A stretch of DNA of 27,161 bases from DASQUK01 sp046726215 (lineage in GTDB: Bacteria; Actinomycetota; Acidimicrobiia; Acidimicrobiales; VFJN01): the NCBI GenBank assembly GCA_046726215.1, contig JBKPAA010000069.1, positions 1-27,161 of the forward strand. Direction: 5' to 3'. The notes below the pieces were generated by a model that had not been told where the DNA came from, ran no database searches, and worked only from the letters and a program-made list of their open reading frames with translations. The position numbers were made by a program, and so were the translations under genes. Shown here piece after piece: positions 1 to 6,058 of the stretch; the stretch's first letter is position 1; each line of letters begins with the position of its first letter.

Positions 1-919
1 CGCCGCGACCGCCCTGGCCACCCTGGCCGCCGGGACCACCGGGCCGGGGGCGGCGCCTCCGAGCACCCTCGGTCCCTGGGCCCGCAGGCGGACTGCCCGG
101 GACCGGTCCCCCCGGCCCCGGCGGTCTGGCCGGCGACCCACCGGCCTGGGGTGGTCCCACGAACGTACGGCGAGGATCCCGCGGCTGGTCCCAGAACGCG
201 TCCGGACCGCCCCCGCGGCCGGCCGGGCCCCCGCCGCCGGCCGGACCCCCACGGCCGGACGGTGTCGCGCCGCCATAGTGGGAGCCACCCGTGCCACCCC
301 GAACGTCGTCCTCGTCGCCCTCCAGGACGAGGCCCGGACGGGTCAGCAACCAGTAGCGCCAGGTGAGGACGGCCACGAGGACGGCGACACCAACGAGGCC
401 GGCGACGACCATCCAGATGAGCCGGTTCTCGTCATCGGCGCTGCTGCCCTCGTCCGGCGGAGCCGTCGTGGTCGTCGTGGTGGCCTGGGCGCCCTCCGTT
501 CCGTCGCCCGGCACCAGCAGGTTGGCCGCCGTGGTGAAGGTGATGGCTTGTATGTCGGCGACGTCGGTCGCCGCCGCTTCCTCGACCGGCTGCTCGTCCG
601 TGACCACCACGTCACCGCTGTCGTTGTCGGCGGGCGCCGACTGCCCTGCCGTCGCGGGCGGGGCGGTGCCTTGTGTCGTCGGCGGCGCCGTCGGCTGGGC
701 GGCGGGACGAGTCGTGGTGGTCGTGGTTGGCCGGGGCTTGGTGGTCGTCGTTGTGGCCGCCGTGGTGGTCGTGGTCTGCGGAGCGCCGGATTGGCTCTGG
801 GCCGACGCCGTCGACGCCCCCCAGACGAGTAGCCCGACCAGACCCAGTACCACCACTGCCGCCCTCGCGACGCGACGACGCGCCGGCCGACCGCCGCGTG
901 ATGGTTTACCTGCGCTCAT
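1..919 (-). CDS. Secreted membrane-anchored Thr-rich stalk protein (partial at left edge)
   Basis: No enzyme domain is recognised. The frame is open from an ATG at 919 to the window edge (306 codons, no stop). The start is supported by a GGTGGAG ribosome site 5 bases upstream. Residues 1-40 form a signal peptide: Arg-rich start, hydrophobic VVVLGLVGLLVWG, then ASA before Gln41. Residues about 47-80 and 145-155 are runs of Thr with Pro/Ala, typical of extracellular linkers in Acidimicrobiia. A transmembrane helix lies at about 165-190 (LIWMVVAGLVGVAVLVAVLTW), followed by a cytoplasmic Gly/Pro/Arg-rich low-complexity tail that continues off the window. The expected layout is an outside Thr-rich stalk, one membrane span and a disordered inside tail. 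The gene lies downstream of the DNA glycosylase with 124 bases between them, so co-transcription is possible but unproven. The function is unknown. Confidence 0.8.
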   Translation of the reverse strand, partial: MSAGKPSRGGRPARRRVARAAVVVLGLVGLLVWGASTASAQSQSGAPQTTTTTAATTTTTKPRPTTTTTTRPAAQPTAPPTTQGTAPPATAGQSAPADNDSGDVVVTDEQPVEEAAATDVADIQAITFTTAANLLVPGDGTEGAQATTTTTTAPPDEGSSADDENRLIWMVVAGLVGVAVLVAVLTWRYWLLTRPGLVLEGDEDDVRGGTGGSHYGGATPSGRGGPAGGGGPAGRGGGPDAFWDQPRDPRRTFVGPPQAGGSPARPPGPGGPVPGSPPAGPGTEGARRRRPRPGGPGGQGGQGGRG

Positions 920-1043
920 GTACTCCACCTTGCCGGCCCCCAGCCGAGGAGATCGTACCCGTGCCCCTCATCCGGACGGATGGACGTTACATCTGAGCAA
1001 ACGAACGGGGTGTGAACCCAGTCGCGGACGCGGTAGTCGCGAG

Positions 1044-1823
1044 TCACGCTTGGTGGACGGGACAGCTCACCGTCGTCCGGCCGCCGATGCGCCGGACCTG
1101 CAGGGCGGCGCCGTCCCGGGGACACAGGCCATCGAGGGCGATGGCCTGGCGGGCGTCGCCCGTGTGACTGCCCCCACGCGCCGTCAGGTCGGCGATGACA
1201 CGACCGACCGCCCGGTGGAGCCGGCGGAGCTCCGTCGGGCTCAGGCTGCCGGCGGGCCGGGCCGGGTCGAGGCCGGCGGCGAACAGGATCTCGTCCGCCA
1301 GCAGGTTGCCGATGCCGGCGATCCTCGCCTGGTCGAGCAGCCGCGCCTTGAGCGGCGCCCGGCTGCCCCGGACCGCGGCCTCCACGTCGCGGAGCCTCGC
1401 ATGCTGCGCGTCGACCCCGAGGCGGCCCTCGTCGGGCTCGAGCTCGACGCCACCCAGCCGCCGCGGATCCCGGATCCGCAGGTCGCTCCCGTCGGTGAAG
1501 CGGAGCCCGAACCGGTCCCACGCCGGGTTGTTCCGCCCGCTGGCGTACCTGAGTCGGTCGATGGCGGCGCCGCCGTCGACCAGCAACCGGCCGTTCATCC
1601 CAAACCGCAAACCCAGCCGCGTGCCATCGTCGAGGTCGAGGACCAGCAGTTTCCCGATGCGGCGCACCCCGTCGATGGTGCGGCGAGCGACTGCGGCCAC
1701 CAGCTCATCTGGCAAGCCCCGCTTCACGTACCAGGCATCGGGGGCGTCGACGTGTGCCACCGTGCGGCCGACCACCGCCTCGGCTTGGCGCCGGTAGGTC
1801 TCCACCTCGAGCATCTCGGGCAC
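1044..1823 (-). CDS. Fpg/Nei-family DNA glycosylase/AP lyase with altered zinc finger
   Basis: A base-excision-repair enzyme that removes oxidised bases and cuts the abasic site. The GTG at 1823 is chosen because it yields MPEMLEVE, matching the family start MPELPEVE, in which the N-terminal Pro and next Glu are catalytic. Lys58 in RRIGKLLVL fits the conserved N-domain lysine. The helix-two-turn-helix segment reads QARIAGIGNLLADEILFAAGLDP, including the invariant GIGN. The length of 259 residues is near the family norm. The C-terminal zinc finger keeps the spacing C-x2-X-x16-C-x2-X, but the second and fourth Cys are replaced by Asp and His (CPRD...CPVH). The gene is divergent from the WYL regulator, with 53 bases between starts. 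A TACGCT box six bases before the start suggests a leaderless transcript. Fpg (MutM) and Nei cannot be told apart with certainty here. Confidence 0.9.
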   Translation of the reverse strand: MPEMLEVETYRRQAEAVVGRTVAHVDAPDAWYVKRGLPDELVAAVARRTIDGVRRIGKLLVLDLDDGTRLGLRFGMNGRLLVDGGAAIDRLRYASGRNNPAWDRFGLRFTDGSDLRIRDPRRLGGVELEPDEGRLGVDAQHARLRDVEAAVRGSRAPLKARLLDQARIAGIGNLLADEILFAAGLDPARPAGSLSPTELRRLHRAVGRVIADLTARGGSHTGDARQAIALDGLCPRDGAALQVRRIGGRTTVSCPVHQA

Positions 1824-1829
1824 GGGAGC

Positions 1830-1835
1830 AGCGTA
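1830..1835 (-). promoter_or_regulatory. -10-like box for the DNA glycosylase gene
   Basis: TACGCT on the minus strand lies six bases before the GTG start at 1823, in the position expected for a leaderless transcript. No clear Shine-Dalgarno sequence is present at the usual distance. No convincing -35 was identified. Confidence 0.4.
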
Positions 1836-1876
1836 AGGCGGCTCCACGGGGGCTCTCCGGGGAGCATGCTCGGGGG

Positions 1877-2572
1877 GTGAACCGCACCGATCGCCTCTAC
1901 GCACTGGTCGACGAGCTCCGGGCGGTCGCACCCCGGGCGCGCACCGCCCGCCAGATGGCGGTTCGGTTCGAGGTCAGCGTCCGCACCATCGAGCGCGATC
2001 TGGGGGCACTGCAGCAGGCCGGGGTGCCCATCTATGCCACGCCCGGACCGGGGGGCGGGTACGCCGTCGACCGGGACCACTCGTTGCCGCCCGTGAACTT
2101 CACGTCGGAGGAGGCGACGGCGCTGGCGATCGCGCTCTCGCGCCCGCGGGCGTCGCCGCTCGCCGATGCACTCCGATCCGCAGTGCGCAAGGTCGTCGCC
2201 GCCATGCCCGCATCCGAGGCCGAGGCCGCTCGCCAGCTGGTCGGCCGCGTGCACCTCTTCCCCGACGCCACTGACGCCCCGCTGGCGACGAGCCGGGTGA
2301 TCGAACAGGCCGTGGTGACCTCGCGTGTGGTCGAGATCGACTACGAGGACCGGCACGGCGACAGCACCCGCCGGTTGGTCGAGCCGATGGCGCTCGTCGG
2401 CTCCCGTCAGGAGTGGTACCTGGTGGCGCATTGCCGGCTGCGGGACGCCGCCCGCACCTTCCGGTTCGACCGCATCTCCTCGGCTCGCGTGACCGACGAG
2501 CCGGTACGCGAGGCGCGCGCCCCTGCGCCCGACTATCTGCCCGAACTGCGGCGTCTGTCGCTCCTGGAATAG
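1877..2572 (+). CDS. HTH and WYL-domain transcriptional regulator (YafY type)
   Basis: A DNA-binding regulator of the DeoR-like HTH plus WYL type. The start is a GTG giving VNRTDRLYALVDELRA, the usual beginning of this family; upstream in-frame sequence runs into the divergent glycosylase gene. Residues 1-60 carry the winged HTH (ARTARQMAVRFEVSVRTIERDLGALQQAGVPIYATPGPGGGYAV). The WYL domain covers about 135-215 and ends in the diagnostic EWYLVAHCRLRDAARTFRFDRI. The length of 231 residues is normal. WYL domains are thought to bind nucleic-acid or nucleotide ligands, and several members respond to DNA damage. The VOC gene starts 50 bases downstream on the same strand, and such pairs are common in actinobacteria, so it is the likely co-expressed partner. 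Control of the divergent glycosylase is possible but is inference. Confidence 0.9.
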   Translation: MNRTDRLYALVDELRAVAPRARTARQMAVRFEVSVRTIERDLGALQQAGVPIYATPGPGGGYAVDRDHSLPPVNFTSEEATALAIALSRPRASPLADALRSAVRKVVAAMPASEAEAARQLVGRVHLFPDATDAPLATSRVIEQAVVTSRVVEIDYEDRHGDSTRRLVEPMALVGSRQEWYLVAHCRLRDAARTFRFDRISSARVTDEPVREARAPAPDYLPELRRLSLLE

Positions 2573-2622
2573 TCGGGAAACACCGACAGGGGGGTGTCGC
2601 CCGGCGGTACGACGCTGTCGGC

Positions 2623-3021
2623 ATGGCAACTGAAACCGGCAACACGAGCAGGCCGGGTGCGCCCGTCACCTGGTTCGAGATCGGCAGCGACGACCCCCTG
2701 GCGGCCCGCGACTTCTACGGCGAGCTGTTCGGCTGGTCGTTCGCCGTCGAAGGTCCCTACTCCGTCATCACCACCGGCCCTGACCACACGCTCCAGGGCG
2801 GCGTGCAGGACACGAGCGTCCCCCTCCCCGACGGCACGCCGCGGTCATACGCGGTTATCTGCGTGCAGGTCGCCGACGTGGCCGCGACCTGCGCGCGGGT
2901 CGAGGAGCTCGGCGGCAAGATCATGGTCCCGGCGACGGCCACTCCACCTGGCCTCGTCTACGCACATGTCACCGATCCCGCGGGCACCCACATCGGCATC
3001 TACAGCCCGCCTCCCGGCTGA
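2623..3021 (+). CDS. VOC-superfamily (glyoxalase/bleomycin resistance-like) protein
   Basis: A 132-residue single VOC domain. The sequence shows the typical beginning VTWFEIGSDDPLAARDFYGELFGWSF and end YAHVTDPAGTHIGIYSPP. The ATG at 2623 gives the normal N-terminus; an in-frame extension upstream would overlap the WYL gene. Members of this family are metal-dependent isomerases, dioxygenases or small-molecule binding proteins, and nothing here fixes the substrate. The gene follows the WYL regulator on the same strand after 50 bases, so it is probably in its operon or under its control. It is closed by a strong stem-loop before the convergent methionine genes. Confidence 0.85.
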   Translation: MATETGNTSRPGAPVTWFEIGSDDPLAARDFYGELFGWSFAVEGPYSVITTGPDHTLQGGVQDTSVPLPDGTPRSYAVICVQVADVAATCARVEELGGKIMVPATATPPGLVYAHVTDPAGTHIGIYSPPPG

Positions 3022-3034
3022 CTCACGCACGACG

Positions 3035-3074
3035 GGGTGCCCACCCCGGCCGCGGCGGCGGGGGGTGGGCACCC
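3035..3074. terminator. Perfect 13-bp stem-loop between convergent genes
   Basis: GGGTGCCCACCCC at 3035-3047 is the exact reverse complement of GGGGTGGGCACCC at 3062-3074, with a 14-base loop. It lies between the VOC gene stop (3021) and the minus-strand trans-sulfuration gene stop (3120). No U-run follows, as is usual in very GC-rich actinobacteria. It probably serves as a bidirectional terminator. Confidence 0.75.
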
Positions 3075-3119
3075 GGTCAGGACCCGCACCCCGTCGCGTG
3101 GCCCGCCTCGCTGGCGGTG

Positions 3120-4340
3120 TCAGCCCCGTGCCGCCGCCGCTAACGCCCGATCGAAGTCGGCGATCAGGTCGTCGGGGTGCTCGAGCCCGACCGAGATACG
3201 CACCAGCCCGTCGGTGATCCCCAGGTCCGCCCGCTCGGCGGGCGACATCAGCGCGGCGATGGTGGCGGCGTGCGACAGCAGCGTCTCGGGCCCACCCAAC
3301 GAGATGGCGATGCGGGCCACCCGGCAGGCGCCGCAGAACCGCTTGGCCGCCTCGGCGCCGCCGGCCACCTCGATGGACATCACGGTGCCGCCCGACGCCA
3401 TCTGGCGTTTGGCCAGGTCGCGCTGAGGATGGCTGTCGAGCCCGGGGTAGTTGACGACATCGACCCCGCGGTGCTCGGCGAGGTGCTCGGCCAGGCGTTG
3501 GGCGGTTGCGCTCTGCTGATGCACGCGCGCCGCCAGCGTGCGGATGCCGCGCAGCCCGTTCCAGGCGTCGAACGGCGACGCCTGGGCGCCGTGCATCAGG
3601 TGCCAACCCCACACGGCATCGACCAGGTCGCGGCTGCCGGCGATCACCCCCAGTAGGGCGTCGTTGTGGCCGGCGATGCCCTTGGTGGCGGCGTGAAGGA
3701 CCAGGTTGGCGCCGAGCGCCAGCGGCTGCTGCACGATGGGGGTGGCGAAGGTCGAGTCGACCACGGTGAACGGACCGGGAATCGCCGCCACGGCCTCGAT
3801 GTCGGTGAGCGTGAGGGCCGGGTTGGCGGGCGTCTCGACGAACACGAGCTGCGTGTTGCCCGGCCGCACCGCGTCGACGAACTGCTGGGAATCGGTGCCG
3901 TCGACGAACGTCACGTCGATCCCCAGGCGCGGGCAGTGCGCTCCGAAGAACGTCGAGGTGGCCGAGAAGGTGTGCCGCTGCGCCACCACGTGGTCACCCG
4001 TCGAGCACAAGCCGAGCACCGTCGTCGTCACGGCCGCCATCCCCGATGCGAACGCCAGCGCCGCCTCGGCTCCCTCGAGGTCGGCGACGGCATCCTCGAA
4101 GTCGCGGGCCGTGGGGCTGCCGAAGCGCGAGTAGTACTGGGTCACCCGGGGGGTGCGGGCCATCTCCAGGTGGTCGTCGACGGCGGGTACCTCGTACGTG
4201 GTCGATGGAAACAGCACCGGGGCGAGCGACGCTCCACCGAAGGTGCGGCCCGCCCTGATGGCTCGGGTCTCCGGCCGCCAATCGGGCGAGTCATCGGGAG
4301 CATCGGGTCGCGTGTCATCGGGGCGAGCGTCGTCAACCAT
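3120..4340 (-). CDS. PLP-dependent trans-sulfuration enzyme (O-acylhomoserine sulfhydrylase / cystathionine gamma-synthase type)
   Basis: A Cys/Met-metabolism fold-type I PLP enzyme of 406 residues. Visible signatures are YSRFGSPTARDFEDAVADLEGAEAALAFASGMAA near the N-terminus, VVDSTFATPIVQQPLALGANLVLHAATKGIAGHND with the PLP-binding Lys220, and the C-terminal SLGGPETLLSHAA...VRISVGLEHPDDLIADFDRAL. It should use the activated homoserine made by the overlapping metX upstream (8-base overlap, so translational coupling is likely). It would produce homocysteine directly with sulfide (MetY/MetZ reaction) or cystathionine with cysteine (MetB reaction). The sequence alone does not settle which. As second gene of the operon it should also be under the SAM riboswitch in the metX leader. 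Confidence 0.92.
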   Translation of the reverse strand: MVDDARPDDTRPDAPDDSPDWRPETRAIRAGRTFGGASLAPVLFPSTTYEVPAVDDHLEMARTPRVTQYYSRFGSPTARDFEDAVADLEGAEAALAFASGMAAVTTTVLGLCSTGDHVVAQRHTFSATSTFFGAHCPRLGIDVTFVDGTDSQQFVDAVRPGNTQLVFVETPANPALTLTDIEAVAAIPGPFTVVDSTFATPIVQQPLALGANLVLHAATKGIAGHNDALLGVIAGSRDLVDAVWGWHLMHGAQASPFDAWNGLRGIRTLAARVHQQSATAQRLAEHLAEHRGVDVVNYPGLDSHPQRDLAKRQMASGGTVMSIEVAGGAEAAKRFCGACRVARIAISLGGPETLLSHAATIAALMSPAERADLGITDGLVRISVGLEHPDDLIADFDRALAAAARG

Positions 4341-5595
4341 GCGCGATCTCCAGGTTGGCCAGGAACCCGCCGATGATGTCCGCGAGCTGGTCGGTCTCGA
4401 TGAGGAAGGCGTCGTGCCCGTGGGGGCTCGCCAGCTCCGCGTAGCGGGCCTCCACGCCCGCCGCCTTCGCCAGCTCGGCGATCTCCCGCGACTGGTGCGA
4501 TGGGTAGAGGATGTCGCTGTCGATGCCGATCGACAGCAGCGGCGCCCGCAGGCGGGCGAACGCCGGAGTGTAGCCGCCCCTTCCCCGGGCCAGGTCGTGA
4601 AGGTCCATCGCCTTGGTGAGGATCAGGTAGGTGTTGGCGTCGAAGCGGCGCACGAGCTTGTCGCCCTGGTACTCGAGGTAGCGCTCGACCTGGAACCGCT
4701 GCCAGAGCGTGAAGCCGTCGACCGGCTCCACGGTCTCGCGGCCGAAGCGGGCGCTGAACACGTCGTCGCTCCGGAACGTCATCATCGACATCATCCGGGC
4801 GGTGGCCAGGCCCTCGTGCGGGCCGTCGCCGGGCGCCGCTTCGTAGTAGTCGCCGCCGCGCCAGCGCGGGTCCATCCGGATCGCCCGCCGGCCGCTGCTC
4901 CACCAGCCGATCTGCTGGGCACTGGCGGCGGCGGCGGTCGCGATCGGCACCAGGGCCCCGGCGCGGTCCGGGTACATCACGCCCCATTCGAGCACCTGCA
5001 TGCCACCCATCGACCCGCCGATGACGGCGGCCCAGCGGTCGATCCCGAGGTGGTCGGCGACCGCCGCCTGCGTGCGCACCATGTCCCGGATCGACACCAC
5101 TGGGAACCGCGGGCCCCAGGGGCGGCCGTCGTCGGGATGCGGCGACGCTGGGCCGGTCGTTCCCTGGCATCCCCCGAGGACGTTGACGCACACCACGAAC
5201 CAGCGGTCGGTGTCGAGGGGGCAGGCCGGGCCGATGAACCCGCCCCACCACCCCGGGGTCGGGTGCCCATCGCCGAGCCCGCCCGCGGCGTGGCTGTCGC
5301 CCGTGAGGGCGTGACACACGAGCACGGCGTTGTCCTGATCGGGAGTCAGCTCGCCCCAGGTCTCGTACGCGATGGACATGCCCTGGAGCAGGCCACCGCC
5401 CTCGAGGGCGAAGGGCCGATGGGCCGGATAGGACAGGAACCGGCGGTGGCCGACCGGGTCGCCGGGACGCCAGGCACCGCTCACCGGCAGGGCGCTGGCG
5501 TGCGCCCGCCGGAAGCCGACGTCGGGCTCGGTCATGGGCCGGGGTGCGGCCGGCGCGGTCCCTGCCGCATTGGTCGAGTGTACGGATCGCGCCAT
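4333..5595 (-). CDS. metX: Homoserine O-acetyltransferase/O-succinyltransferase MetX
   Basis: An alpha/beta-hydrolase-fold acyltransferase that activates homoserine in methionine biosynthesis. Visible are NVLGGCQGTTGP, the nucleophile motif GGSMGG (Ser195), the catalytic Asp361 in SDILYP and His394 in SPHGHDAFLIE. The ATG at 5595 gives 420 residues and has a weak AGG site nine bases upstream. An internal ATG at 5535 (MTEPDVGF, 400 residues) is also possible. The frame stays open up to 5808, but that extension crosses the riboswitch and is not protein. The stop overlaps the start of the following trans-sulfuration gene by 8 bases. Acetyl- versus succinyl-CoA preference cannot be told by eye. 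Expression is probably repressed by SAM through the leader at 5640-5770. Confidence 0.93.
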   Translation of the reverse strand: MARSVHSTNAAGTAPAAPRPMTEPDVGFRRAHASALPVSGAWRPGDPVGHRRFLSYPAHRPFALEGGGLLQGMSIAYETWGELTPDQDNAVLVCHALTGDSHAAGGLGDGHPTPGWWGGFIGPACPLDTDRWFVVCVNVLGGCQGTTGPASPHPDDGRPWGPRFPVVSIRDMVRTQAAVADHLGIDRWAAVIGGSMGGMQVLEWGVMYPDRAGALVPIATAAAASAQQIGWWSSGRRAIRMDPRWRGGDYYEAAPGDGPHEGLATARMMSMMTFRSDDVFSARFGRETVEPVDGFTLWQRFQVERYLEYQGDKLVRRFDANTYLILTKAMDLHDLARGRGGYTPAFARLRAPLLSIGIDSDILYPSHQSREIAELAKAAGVEARYAELASPHGHDAFLIETDQLADIIGGFLANLEIAHG

Positions 5596-5642
5596 CGCCG
5601 TCTGCCTGCGGGTTCGTCGGGCCGGACAGCGGGCGGTGCGTC

Positions 5643-5653
5643 CCCCGGAGGGG
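5643..5653 (-). promoter_or_regulatory. Second leader hairpin downstream of the riboswitch
   Basis: CCCC-TCC-GGGG (minus strand) forms a compact four-bp GC stem just after the anti-P1 hairpin; a partly paired GTGC/GCAC extension flanks it. It may contribute to the terminating or sequestering part of the metX expression platform. It is short and could be incidental. Confidence 0.35.
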
Positions 5654-5668
5654 CACGGACACTTGGTT

Positions 5669-5683
5669 GCTCCCCGTGGGAGC
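5669..5683 (-). promoter_or_regulatory. Expression-platform hairpin of the metX leader (anti-P1)
   Basis: On the minus strand GCTCCC-ACG-GGGAGC forms a perfect six-bp stem. Its left arm contains the GCTCC that could close the aptamer's P1 helix with GGAGC at 5760-5764. The two pairings exclude each other, which is the logic of a riboswitch switch. Confidence 0.5.
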
Positions 5684-5770
5684 CGCATCCCCGGTATCCC
5701 GGGATGGCACCTTGGCTGTCCGAACCAGGTTGCCGGGTCCCGCTCCGGGGAGCAGAACCGCTCCTGATGT
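5675..5770 (-). ncRNA. S-adenosylmethionine riboswitch (SAM-I/SAM-IV clan) in the metX leader
   Basis: Read on the minus strand, the metX leader contains CCCGGCAACC (ggttgcc at 5728-5734 on plus) and, 17 bases later, AAGGTGCC (ggcacc at 5706-5711). These are the two most conserved strings of SAM-I-clan aptamers. They are flanked by a P2-like hairpin GCTCC-CC-GGAGC, a P3 formed by ACCTGG/CCAAGGT, and a P4-like CATCCCGGG-ATA-CCGGGGATG. P1 could be GGAGC (5760-5764) with GCTCC (5679-5683), or CATC with GATG. The element lies about 80 bases before metX, the expected target. Subtype (SAM-I, SAM-IV or SAM-I/IV) needs a covariance model. Boundaries are approximate. Confidence 0.78.
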
Positions 5771-5849
5771 CGCCGCCAGGGTAGTGCCTCGGCGGGAGGC
5801 ATCGACAAACCTGCAGCGGAGACCGCTGCTCAGTACGGAGCAGGGCATT

Positions 5850-5871
5850 CGGGATGCGTTCGGGATGCGTT
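5850..5871. repeat. Two tandem copies of CGGGATGCGTT
   Basis: CGGGATGCGTT occurs at 5850-5860 and again at 5861-5871, head to tail without a gap. It lies upstream of the metX leader, where a promoter would be expected. It could be a paired regulator site or a simple slippage duplication. Confidence 0.6.
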
Positions 5872-5901
5872 CGGAACCCGTCGGCTATCGGGCCCGCCCG
5901 T

Positions 5902-6002
5902 CCCGAGGCAATAGGGGCCGCGTGGGCGTTCGCGAGGCAATGGGGACCGGCCCCCGGACTGTGGTGCCTCGAGAGACCCTTGCCGGCCCCTATTGCCTCG
6001 GG
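5902..6002. repeat. 101-bp foldback element with four CGAGGCA motif copies (REPIN-like)
   Basis: The outer arms at 5902-5920 and 5984-6002 are perfect 19-bp inverted repeats (CCCGAGGCAATAGGGGCCG). Inside, a variant CGAGGCAATGGGGACCGG lies at 5933-5950 and a half copy TGCCTCG at 5965-5971, so the motif appears twice in each orientation as nested inverted pairs. The element sits between the end of the minus-strand DNA methyltransferase (stop at 6059) and the metX leader. It resembles a REP/REPIN or small foldback element. It could instead be a cluster of regulator sites or an elaborate terminator. No transposase is present. Confidence 0.7.
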
Positions 6003-6058
6003 GCCCCAACGAACCCCGCACCGCGAGTAGCGGCGTGGCTACCAGTCCACGGCCATCG

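Noticed and set aside
363..1880. Plus-strand open frame of 505 codons
   Set aside because: It lies antisense to the Thr-rich protein and the DNA glycosylase, both of which have clear signatures. The translation is low-complexity and unlike any family. Long antisense frames are expected at this GC content.
4153..5784. Plus-strand open frame of 543 codons
   Set aside because: Antisense to metX and its riboswitch, with no recognisable domain.
5596..5848. N-terminal extensions of metX up to 5808, and another minus-strand frame to 5848
   Set aside because: They cross the SAM riboswitch and have no MetX-like residues; the leader is RNA, not protein.
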